Positions 7,485-14,588 of a stretch of 14,939 nt of DNA are shown here, piece after piece (the first letter of the stretch is position 1; each line of letters starts with the position of its first letter). The DNA is from Pseudomonadota bacterium. GTDB taxonomy: Bacteria; Pseudomonadota; Alphaproteobacteria; Acetobacterales; Acetobacteraceae. Under the pieces are notes generated by a model. It was not told the DNA's origin. It saw nothing but the letters and a program-made list of their open reading frames with translations, and searched no databases. The position numbers and the translations under genes are program-made. The DNA lies in the NCBI GenBank assembly GCA_021808055.1, contig JAKBCH010000045.1:1-14939 (forward strand), written 5' to 3'.

Positions 7485-8051
7485 ATGGCTAGGTTAGCGC
7501 AAATAAGCCAGGATCGTGAGGCGAGGTTGTTGAAGCCGTGTTGGTTGGGTCGGCTCGCGCGGCAACGCCGAGCCGCCACGGCGCTTGAATTCGCCATGAT
7601 CGGTTCGGTTTTCTTCATCCTTGTTTTCGGGATCCTCATCGTCTCGGTTAATCTCTTCTGGCAGCTTACGCTGGACGACGCGGTGCGGAACGCCACGCGT
7701 CAGGTGCAGATTGGCAAAGTTACCACTGGTCGCGAGTTCGTAGCTGCGGTGTGTGGTGAGTTCGGCGTGGCCGCGCCCAATTGTTCAGGGTCGATACAAT
7801 ATTCTGTTCAAGGCGGCTCGTATTTCGGCGCCGGGGGAATAGTACCGACAAGTTTTGGGTCTGACGGCAAGCTGGCCGCACCGGCGCAGTTTACCGGGGT
7901 TACGAAGAGCTCCTCTGCGGGCGCGGTTTTCCTGCTGGTTCAGGTTGCCTACCCTCTACCCTTTACGGTGCTGCTGTTGCCGCCGAGCCTGGCCACAGAG
8001 AATGGCACGTCATCCCTGTATTCAGTCGCGTCTTTGGTGATGGTGCCATAA
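7485..8051 (+). CDS. TadE-like pseudopilin (first copy)
   Basis: The product is 188 residues. After a basic N-terminus it carries RRAATALEFAMIGSVFFILVFG, the TadE-type signal region: Arg pair, small residues, Glu35, then one membrane helix at about residues 33-57. TadE-like proteins are minor pseudopilins of the Flp/Tad pilus apparatus, anchored in the inner membrane with the C-terminus outside. The periplasmic part has two Cys (CGEFGVAAPNC), which could form a disulfide. An AAGGAG lies at 7458-7463, 21 bases before ATG 7485, too far for that start, so the exact N-terminus is uncertain. The stop overlaps the next start by one base (TAATG), showing an operon. Confidence 0.85.
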   Translation: MARLAQISQDREARLLKPCWLGRLARQRRAATALEFAMIGSVFFILVFGILIVSVNLFWQLTLDDAVRNATRQVQIGKVTTGREFVAAVCGEFGVAAPNCSGSIQYSVQGGSYFGAGGIVPTSFGSDGKLAAPAQFTGVTKSSSAGAVFLLVQVAYPLPFTVLLLPPSLATENGTSSLYSVASLVMVP

Positions 8052-8809
8052 TGAGATTTTTGTTTTCAGACCGTCGAAGCGTTGCGGCTGTGGAGTTTGC
8101 GCTGATCGCGCCGGTGTTGCTGGTTTTGTTTTTCGGCATTGTGGAGATCGCCACGCTGTATCGAACCGAGGCCAAGCTGAACGCGATGACCATCAATATC
8201 GCACAAATGGTCGCCGGTGAGACGAATTCAGCAGCTACGGGCATTGTCTCCGTTTCTCCAGGCGGTGCAAGCCCGGCTGCCTTGCAAATTCAAAATGTTT
8301 GTCAGGGCGGCATTCTGGGTCTGGCACCATTTCCGCCTTCTGGCATGGTGGTTAAAATTGCCAGCGTTACGCTGGAAGCAAACAAAAATGGTTTGCCGAC
8401 CACAGCGCCGGTGTATAGCACCACCCCCACCTACGACATGTGGGAGACGGATTATTCTGTTTCTGGCAGCAACTGCAATGCTATCAGTACGTCGTCTTCC
8501 GCATCAATCGGCTATACGGGCGCGGTAAATTTGGCCACCACATCCCCACCCAGCGCCACGGGCACCAGCGGGTTGAGCGGTATGTTGGTTTATCCGTGTG
8601 ATAACGCGATTATTGTAAACACCACGCTTACTTATCCTGGCATTTTGGGTGTCGTCATGCAGTCTCGTCCCACTCTTTCCCAATGGGCTTATACGCGCTG
8701 GGTTTATGCAAGCACGAAATCTGAGCTGCAATGTTCCAGTTCCAGTTCAGGATGTTACGTACACTATGCGGCGAAGCAAACCTGCAACAGCAGTAATACT
8801 GCGAATTGA
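8051..8809 (+). CDS. TadE-like pseudopilin (second copy)
   Basis: This 252-residue protein begins MRFLFSDRRSVAAVEFALIAPVLLVLFFGIVE, a textbook TadE N-terminus: basic segment, Glu15, and a membrane helix at about residues 12-34. It is followed by EIATLYRTEAKLNAM, which continues the helix into the periplasm. The remaining 200 residues are secreted-type sequence rich in Ser/Thr/Gly with several Cys, including a Cys-rich end. It overlaps the upstream TadE gene by one base and is 15 bases ahead of the large TadG-like gene, so the three should be cotranscribed. It may form a minor-pilin complex with its neighbours. Confidence 0.85.
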   Translation: MRFLFSDRRSVAAVEFALIAPVLLVLFFGIVEIATLYRTEAKLNAMTINIAQMVAGETNSAATGIVSVSPGGASPAALQIQNVCQGGILGLAPFPPSGMVVKIASVTLEANKNGLPTTAPVYSTTPTYDMWETDYSVSGSNCNAISTSSSASIGYTGAVNLATTSPPSATGTSGLSGMLVYPCDNAIIVNTTLTYPGILGVVMQSRPTLSQWAYTRWVYASTKSELQCSSSSSGCYVHYAAKQTCNSSNTAN

Positions 8810-8824
8810 AAAAAGGTCAGCTCG

Positions 8825-11413
8825 ATGATGTCTTTTCTACGCCATTTCCGTAAAGACCGCCGAGCCGCCACCGCCGTGGCTATGGCCATTATGTTCGTGC
8901 CGCTGGTTATTGCGGCCAGTGCAGCGGTTGATATTTCGCGTGCGGTCTCAGCGCGGGCACAGATGCAGGCGGCAACCGATGCGGCCGCGATTGCCGGCGC
9001 TGGTGCCTGGCAAACCTCTGAATCCTCCAGCGTCGCTTATAATACCACCACGGTTGCCTATACCGGAACAGCGGCGCATTTGACGAATTTCGTGTCTGGC
9101 GGCACTCCAACAGTGGAGCTGACTTGCACGGGTTCAACGACTCAATGCGGAAGCTCTCAACCATATGCAACGTCCACATCGACATATAATTGCCCGACCG
9201 GGTCTGAATATTGTGTTGTTATTACCGCCGGTGGTACGTTGCAGAATTCGTTGTTCAAGTGGTTGATTCCAACCACGCTGCTGAATGTGAGAAGCGTGGC
9301 GGCGGCGTCGTTTCCGGCGCAAACCGTCACTGGTAAAAATATCCCCCCCAGCCCTGGTTTTGGTTCCGCGGGCGATGTCAGCGGTATCTATGCTTATGCG
9401 GTACCGATGAACGCCGACGGCACACCGAATTATGCGCAAACACCAACGCCGAACTCTGCCTGTTCAAATTATGGGACCATTGGGCCGCTGGCATTGTTAA
9501 GTTCCTCCAGCATAACCAGCAGCGCTTGCAATTATTTGTTTATCGCACTTTCCACCAGCTCCGGCACGGCGGGGACGGGAGGTTCGATCACCTTGCAGCA
9601 AAACCAGCCGATTGCTTTCAAATTTGTGAATTATACCGGTGCGAATGGCTATCATTCCGGCAATTATTATCAGACAAATACGCAGCTCTACGTTTCTACG
9701 AACAGCAGCTCGATCGGGAATTACGAACAAAATGGCGAGCAGGCGCCAGTTTATACGACGAATACTTATAAATGCACCAGTTCTACACAAATTTCTTCTT
9801 GCTCCACCGACGGCAACCCAAATAATAGCTATACTTCCTCAACAGGTACGACAGGGACAACCTCGTCCTGTACCTATACGGCAGGGCAATGGGTTTATTC
9901 TTGGTATTATGGTTGGTATTATCAACAGCCATATTATTCCTGCACTACCACAGTTGTCAGTTACTCCACGCAGGAGCTGACGGGGCAATGCCCGGACAGC
10001 ACTTTATACGGCTCACTCGATCCGCTGGGCTCGATCAATTCTAGCACCGGTGTTAACAGCGCCGAGGTTCCCTCGGTCGATAGTTTAAATTCATTTTCAT
10101 CGGCGTATGAGGTTATTGGTTACCCGCCAACCTATGAAGCAAACCATGCGCTGGTGCCATTTGTGGCGACATCGTTGACAACAACGCAAAATATTGCGGG
10201 ACAAAATTATTATGTTTCAGCAATATGTCCGAATTACGCAACATCCGGTACTGATGTGGCTGGAAATACATATAATTCCACCATCAGCGCGCAGATCAGC
10301 GCGGCCTATTCAAGAGCCACGGGTTGGAATAATCTGAATATCTTCTCCACCGCGTTTCCCGGCCAGAATTACGGCGATAGCTCTTCAACAAATCTTGCCG
10401 CCGCCGGTACGGTGAACCCCGCCGTGGATAACACAAACCGTTACTATACGGGCTCTATTGCGATGACGAGTGACGCGGGGGATATTTACCCGCCGACCAT
10501 TACCGCATGTACACCGGCGACAAACACATCTGATGGCGGTGTGACTACAAGCCCGGAACCCTGGTGGAACTGGCATAACGATAATACTGGCAATTGTGCA
10601 AATGAAAGCACGGCGAACAGGGGGCGTTATGTTAACACGCCCGGCCAGCCGCAATACAATAATTGCGCGCTGGTGATTCAACCTCTAGGCACGACGGTGC
10701 CAACAAACGCCAATAACCAGGCCTTGCTGCCGGATTATTATCTTGTGGTTACAAACCCGGCTGGCGCGGTGGTAGGGCTTGACCCCGTTTGGGATGGTCA
10801 GACATTTGCTGATGTGATGCCAGGGGTTATTGTCGACAAACTTAACGGGAACGATTCGCTTATAAGCGTTGCTGCCGGAACGACGACCGTGAAGGATGCC
10901 GACCTGGCACCGACCTATAACTATAACAGCACAACAAAGACTTACACAATAAGCACGTATGGTTTCACGCCGTCCACAACCAGCAGCTATGTTGTTCCGA
11001 CAGGCACACCAATTTATGGCGGCGATACGGTTACCATAGAACGACCAGTGAAAAGTGGTGCTGGAAACTACGATTTCGATTTGCCGCCGAACACATCACA
11101 TACATGTTACAATCCTCAGGCCAATGGCAATGCCGCGAATACGGTGGCGATTCAGAACGGGACCAGTACGCCAACATCGTTCGCGGCGACAGGTGACCAG
11201 AATAACGGGTCTGCTATTGATCCCATTGCGAACCCTCAACTCGGCGCGATTCTTTGCATGAGCGACCCGCCGGAAACCTACGCATTATACTGGAACGATT
11301 TGGGAACTTACGAATCGGATGACGTTGGGTACTGGAACGCGATCATCGCGTTTACCTGCTCAGTGCCCTCGTCAACCACGGCAGGTGGTGGACCGGTAAC
11401 ACTGTCTGGGTGA
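8825..11413 (+). CDS. TadG-like surface or pilus-associated protein, unusually long
   Basis: The product is 862 residues. The N-terminus (FRKDRRAATAVAMAIMFVPLVIAASAAVDISRAVSARAQMQAATDAAAIAGA) is split here only by description: DRRAATAVAM at 11-20, one membrane helix at about 15-37, then the VDISRAVSARAQMQ and ATDAAAIAGAG segments shared by TadG/TadE-G-like proteins. Classic TadG ends in a von Willebrand A domain; I see no DxSxS metal site. The long extracytoplasmic part is rich in Ser, Thr, Asn, Tyr and Gly, with many Cys and an aromatic repeat YSWYYGWYYQQPYY near residues 357-371. Codons there are more AT-rich than in the left half of the window. ATG 8825 or 8828 may be used; AAAGG lies about ten bases upstream. 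The stop is four bases from the tRNA-Leu remnant. Confidence 0.8.
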   Translation: MMSFLRHFRKDRRAATAVAMAIMFVPLVIAASAAVDISRAVSARAQMQAATDAAAIAGAGAWQTSESSSVAYNTTTVAYTGTAAHLTNFVSGGTPTVELTCTGSTTQCGSSQPYATSTSTYNCPTGSEYCVVITAGGTLQNSLFKWLIPTTLLNVRSVAAASFPAQTVTGKNIPPSPGFGSAGDVSGIYAYAVPMNADGTPNYAQTPTPNSACSNYGTIGPLALLSSSSITSSACNYLFIALSTSSGTAGTGGSITLQQNQPIAFKFVNYTGANGYHSGNYYQTNTQLYVSTNSSSIGNYEQNGEQAPVYTTNTYKCTSSTQISSCSTDGNPNNSYTSSTGTTGTTSSCTYTAGQWVYSWYYGWYYQQPYYSCTTTVVSYSTQELTGQCPDSTLYGSLDPLGSINSSTGVNSAEVPSVDSLNSFSSAYEVIGYPPTYEANHALVPFVATSLTTTQNIAGQNYYVSAICPNYATSGTDVAGNTYNSTISAQISAAYSRATGWNNLNIFSTAFPGQNYGDSSSTNLAAAGTVNPAVDNTNRYYTGSIAMTSDAGDIYPPTITACTPATNTSDGGVTTSPEPWWNWHNDNTGNCANESTANRGRYVNTPGQPQYNNCALVIQPLGTTVPTNANNQALLPDYYLVVTNPAGAVVGLDPVWDGQTFADVMPGVIVDKLNGNDSLISVAAGTTTVKDADLAPTYNYNSTTKTYTISTYGFTPSTTSSYVVPTGTPIYGGDTVTIERPVKSGAGNYDFDLPPNTSHTCYNPQANGNAANTVAIQNGTSTPTSFAATGDQNNGSAIDPIANPQLGAILCMSDPPETYALYWNDLGTYESDDVGYWNAIIAFTCSVPSSTTAGGGPVTLSG

Positions 11414-11417
11414 TGAA

Positions 11418-11482
11418 TGGTGCGGGCGGCCGGACTTGAACCGGCACAGGATTGCTCCCAACGGATTTTAAGTCCGGTGCGT
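11418..11482 (-). other. tRNA-Leu (TAA) 3' portion: probable integration junction
   Basis: On the minus strand this matches the anticodon arm, variable arm, T arm (GCCGGTTCAAGTCCGGC), 3' acceptor strand (CGCCCGC), discriminator A and CCA of a leucine tRNA with anticodon TAA. The D arm and 5' acceptor strand are absent; AT-rich sequence (upper-strand TTATAGAATAAC) replaces them. The anticodon stem shows CCGGA opposite TCCGT, a mismatch expected if the 5' side is not native. This is the pattern left at one end of an element that recombined in a tRNA anticodon arm. The intact tRNA should lie at the far end, right of the window. As it stands this copy cannot fold into a full tRNA. Confidence 0.85.
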
Positions 11483-11565
11483 TATAGAATAACTAGTTGA
11501 TATAATTCTAAAAAATGGCCTTTTTGGCTTTTATGTGTAAGATAGTGTGTAAGTTTTGACGACTT
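11483..11565. promoter_or_regulatory. AT-rich att-flanking segment with TGTGTAAG direct repeats
   Basis: Next to the tRNA junction lies an AT-rich stretch with two direct copies of TGTGTAAG at 11534-11541 and 11546-11553, twelve bases apart. Short repeats at this distance from a tRNA crossover are like the arm-type binding sites of tyrosine integrases. No integrase gene is in the window, so the role is inferred from position. Confidence 0.4.
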
Positions 11566-11859
11566 CTACTCGCTTTCAGCATTATTGCGGCGATTCGGCA
11601 AGGGGTTGTTTTTGCTGAGAATTTTCGCGAATCGCCTGTTTTGGGCGCCATCAAAGCGGAGATCGACCTCGTTTTCGTGGATTTGATCGCGTCACGCCGT
11701 TCAGAAGCGAGTCGCGTTGACGGCTAGGGTGCTGATTCCCGGTAATGCCCGTTAGAAATCTGACTGTCGCCCCAGGGTGACGGAGGATTGATTTGCCGGT
11801 TTTCCACCGCCCTCGTTCTCAGTCTGGCTCCTCGGCGGCTCAGCGCCCTTCTCGGTCAT
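11566..11859 (-). pseudogene. Degenerate small gene with three in-frame stops
   Basis: One minus-strand frame runs from ATG 11859 to TAG 11566 (98 codons) and contains TAA at 11754-11752 and two later TGA codons. The beginning (MTEKGAEPPRSQTENEGGG) and the end (IHENEVDLRFDGAQNRRFA, then ILSKNNPLPNRRNNAESE) look like protein sequence; the middle does not. I do not recognise the family. The ATG lies 12 bases after the TGA at 11872-11874 that closes a possible extension of the serine protease gene, so it may once have been the last gene of that unit. A 35-codon intact mini-ORF (11752-11859) is the alternative reading. Confidence 0.3.
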
Positions 11860-11980
11860 TTATTACTTCATTCAGACTTTCTTATAGCAGACATTACAAT
11901 AATTGTAAGGTTTTGTAGGCCGGGTCGAGACTCCCTCCTCAGTGGCGTCGCTTTCCTCGTCGCCAAAAGACTGCTTGATC

Positions 11981-12537
11981 TTAATCGGCTTTTTCCGGAG
12001 GAATGGACAAGCCTCCGGCATCCAACTTCTGGTGGTCTTCGGAAAGCTGTTCTGAAAATTCAGGGCCAAATGCAGCAGAGGGGTTGGTTAATCCAACTTG
12101 GTTTGAACAAAATATGTCAGCTACCGCATCCCAATAGCTACCTCTAAACCACGTCTGATCTTCAGCCATTGAAACTTGACTGGCAATCACTTTTAAGGAA
12201 GCGAGTGGTTTCCAAATATCTTGATGCGCGGGCTTAATGCAGATCCAAATTCCTCCTCCACTTACCCCGTGAAGCAAGGGGATATTTTCTTCGCGGCCTG
12301 TCCTAACATTGTAACCCGTTTTATTAAGCACAAAGAAAGCGTCATATTGAGTTGGTGCAGACACACTCGGCTTGCTTTCACGGTCGGATGTTACCAGCAC
12401 CAAAAGCCGTTGATGAATGCCCCACTCTGACGACCGCCCTTCAATGTAAGGGTAGCCACTTACGATTCGATCTCCGCCTAAATAGTTCCCACTTTTCATC
12501 ACATTGTCAAACGTGAGAACAGTCCAATTTGCTCTTA
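11981..12537 (-). pseudogene. Trypsin-like serine protease, 3' part, cut off by an IS
   Basis: This is the C-terminal part of the protease gene whose 5' part is at 13473-13830. It contains HGVSGGGIW, the GxSGG motif around the catalytic serine of trypsin-fold proteases (Ser211 of the reconstructed protein), preceded by a hydrophobic strand (QRLLVLVTSD). Reading on from the target duplication gives TLRANWTVLTFDNVMKSGNY with no break. The frame ends TAA at 11983-11981. A one-base change in the A run just before would continue it to 11872 through a charged tail ending KPYNYCNVCYKKV. Alone this fragment has no His or Asp of the triad and should be inactive. Confidence 0.75.
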
Positions 12538-13472
12538 GAGTCCGTTCGGGATCATTTTGTGATTTTACACATCTTTCTTAGCATCATCCTGACGGATGCC
12601 CAGCGTAGGAATGCGAGGGCATTTTTGTTCAAGCACTCCCAATCCTTTGCCAGACGGCGACAGCGGTTGAGCCAGCCGATAGTTCGCTCCACTACCCAGC
12701 GTTTTGGAAGCACGGCGAACCCCTTCACGGCGTCAGAGCGCCTGACGATTTCAACTTTGATTTTTTGCCGCATGCGCTGCAAGGTTTCGCGAAACTTTGC
12801 GCCCTGGTAACCGGCGTCGGCATAAAGCGGCCGTAGTAGCGAACGCTCTTTGCGCAACGCCGTCAGCAGCAGAATGCCGCCGTCACGATCCTGGATGTTG
12901 GCCGCGTGAAGCATGGCCAAAAGCAATAATCCCTGCGTATCTACAAGAAGATGCCGCTTCTTGCCCTTGATCTTCTTACCCGCGTCATAGCCCGGCGGGT
13001 CAATGCAGGCCCCCCTTTTTCCGCGCTCTTCACGCTCTGGCTGTCTATTATTGCCGCTGTCGGTTCGGCGTCCCGGCCTGCCAACTCACGGCAACGCACA
13101 TAGAGCGCCCGGTGTAACCGCGAGAGCGTGCCATCATCATCCCAACGCCGGAAATAATCATGTAATGTCGTGCTGGGAGGCAGATCTTTCGGAATCGACC
13201 GCCATTGGCAACCAGTGCTCAAAATATACATCAAACCGTTCACAACCTCACGCACATCGACCGTACGCTTGTTACCCCCACGCTTGGCCGGCGGAATAAG
13301 CGGCTCAACCAGCGCCCACTCAGCGCCAGTCAAGTCACTCGGATACCGCAAGCCCCCACGCTCATAACCAACACGATTGTCCGCCGTCCACATCTCCAAC
13401 CTCCTGCGAATCGGGCCAGCAGCATAGAATCACAAGTGATTCTAGAGATTCAAGATGTTTCCGAACGGACAC
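12538..13472. mobile_element. IS5-family insertion sequence, 935 bp, complete ends
   Basis: The left end GAGTCCGTTCGGGATCAT and the inverted right end GTGTCCGTTCGGAAACAT match at 15 of 18 positions. TTA flanks both sides (12535-12537 and 13473-13475) as a likely 3-bp target duplication; CTTA is also possible because the flanking bases agree. Length, ends and the DDE transposase on the minus strand fit the IS1031/ISL2-like groups of the IS5 family. A 9-bp hairpin (TAGAATCAC 13425-13433, GTGATTCTA 13436-13444) sits between the right end and the transposase start. The element interrupts a serine protease gene. Confidence 0.9.
12552..13393 (-). CDS. IS5-family DDE transposase in two frames
   Basis: The first frame starts at ATG 13393, with AGGAGG six bases upstream, and encodes the N-terminal DUF4096-type region (RYPSDLTGAEWALVEPLIPP, then VNGLMYILSTGCQWRSIPKDLPP) and the first catalytic Asp in AAIIDSQSVK. 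It leaves the conserved reading after SAEKGG at about 13010 and stops at 12941. The second frame resumes at the same place (IDPPGYDAGKKIKGKK), continues with the second Asp in LYADAGYQG and the Glu in VVERTIGWLNRCRRLAKDWE, and ends at 12552. The switch lies in AAAAAGGGGGG and needs a -1 shift. It may be programmed frameshifting, known in parts of this family, or a one-base loss. If it is programmed, the IS may still be active. Confidence 0.88.
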
Positions 13473-13830
13473 TTAGAGTATCAATGACTGTCACCTCAGT
13501 AAGTTCTATAACAACAACATCTACATCGTAGTCATGTCGAAATATAATTCCGCTGCCAAATGATTCCACTTTTTCTGCAGTTGTCGGAGCTGGTGAGAAG
13601 AATAATCCATCAAGTCCCACTTCATCCAAAACATGCTTCGCCGTGACCAAAAATAGTCGGCCTTCGGCATCAAAAAGGAGGCCGGTGCCAAGAGGGTATA
13701 TTTCCTTCTGATTATTAGCACTGTCACGTTCGGCGATTAGCGGGAGAGTGGCAAAACGGATGGCTTGCTCCAGTGCCTCGCGTTCTGCATCTATAAGGTC
13801 TTTTGGCGAGAACAAACTGCTATCGGTCAT
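13473..13830 (-). pseudogene. Trypsin-like serine protease, 5' part, interrupted by an IS
   Basis: ATG 13830 opens 119 native codons before the insertion site; the IS then adds a few foreign residues (SVRSETS) and a stop. Residues YPLGTGLLFDAEGRLFLVTA, then KHVLDEV, give the first strands of a trypsin/HtrA-like fold, with His66 as catalytic histidine. DYDVDVVVIEL supplies the Asp (102 or 104). No signal peptide or membrane segment is seen, so the intact enzyme was probably cytoplasmic. Joined to 11981-12537 after removal of the IS and one TTA, the frame is continuous for about 303 codons. The upstream neighbour on the same strand is a metalloprotease-like gene 74 bases away; the two look like one unit. 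Confidence 0.8.
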
Positions 13831-13861
13831 GTGGACGTCCTACGTCTGTAACTTCTCTAGG

Positions 13862-13879
13862 CCACTCGGCATCGAGTGG
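13862..13879. other. Intercistronic hairpin between the two protease genes
   Basis: CCACTCG (13862-13868) and CGAGTGG (13873-13879) pair perfectly around a four-base loop in the 74-base gap between the metalloprotease-like and serine protease genes. There is no U-run on the minus-strand side, so it is more likely an RNA-stability or attenuating structure than a full terminator. Confidence 0.4.
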
Positions 13880-13904
13880 GTTGGCACACGGGTCAATCCC
13901 CGGC

Positions 13905-14588
13905 TTATTCATCGTCCGTGTTCCAATTCTTTTCAAGGATATGGCTGTCTTGCCTGTGGCGGGAGATATGGCTGTCGGCTACCTCATGTGGCTTGGCCAC
14001 CCCCTGAATGAGGTCCATGACATCTGGGGCGAGAAGACAGACCTCGTCTCGAGTTTCCATTAAATCGTTCGGATTGATATCATTGTATATCAGAAGGGCT
14101 GCGCCTGCTAGACGACGGATCGGAAGGACTTGCCTCGCAACAATGTGTCCGGTCTCATCGATGAGTTCTTGTAGCAGCGCGTTTATTTCCGTCACCGGAT
14201 CGTCATTGTTTATTGCCTTCATGTTGCGGAGCAACCAAACCAACTCCAAAGCGTTACGCCAGTCATTGCAGCCATTGCCGTACTCCAGCGAATTGCTGAT
14301 GGCTGCCTTTGTCGCGTCGTCGGGTACCTCCCAGTCTTTGATCGCGCTGAGGTGCTGGGCAACTGTTCCGGCCAGCAGGACACGCACTCGCTTACGAATG
14401 TACTCTTCGGGATTAAGCCCCAGCCGTGCTGGTCTTGTCTCCGCAGACCCGGATAGATTCTTGAGCTGCATCCTCAGTCCATCGACTTCGAAACCCTCGA
14501 CGTAGGCGACAACTATATGACCTGCTTCGTGATAAATGATCTGAGAAGGCGACAGAGGAGGAGCGTTAGGCTTTTTTGGTGGGCTCAT
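13905..14588 (-). CDS. Stand-alone FtsH-type (peptidase M41-like) zinc metalloprotease domain protein
   Basis: The product is 227 residues. IIYHEAGHIVVAYVEGF holds an HEXXH zinc site (His20, Glu21, His24) in the exact HEAGHxxVA setting of FtsH M41 proteases. LLAGTVAQHL (71-80) matches the conserved LAGRxAEEL helix. Asp91 in PDDATKAA is at the right distance (about 70 residues) and context to be the third zinc ligand, as in FtsH. Unlike FtsH it has no AAA+ ATPase and no membrane helices, so it is not a self-sufficient unfoldase-protease. Its substrate is unknown. GGAG lies about ten bases before ATG 14588. It precedes the broken serine protease gene on the same strand. The gene itself looks intact. 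Confidence 0.75.
   Translation of the reverse strand: MSPPKKPNAPPLSPSQIIYHEAGHIVVAYVEGFEVDGLRMQLKNLSGSAETRPARLGLNPEEYIRKRVRVLLAGTVAQHLSAIKDWEVPDDATKAAISNSLEYGNGCNDWRNALELVWLLRNMKAINNDDPVTEINALLQELIDETGHIVARQVLPIRRLAGAALLIYNDINPNDLMETRDEVCLLAPDVMDLIQGVAKPHEVADSHISRHRQDSHILEKNWNTDDE

Noticed and set aside
11418..11490. Functional tRNA-Leu gene
   Set aside because: The D arm and 5' acceptor strand are absent and no sequence to the right can pair with the 3' acceptor strand.
11566..11859. Integrase remnant beside the junction
   Set aside because: No tyrosine-recombinase R..HxxR..Y or serine-recombinase motif is visible, and it reads towards the tRNA.
11788..12147. 119-codon plus-strand frame across the protease 3' end
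   Set aside because: It overlaps the GxSGG-containing protease gene and the degraded small gene on the other strand and shows no family features.
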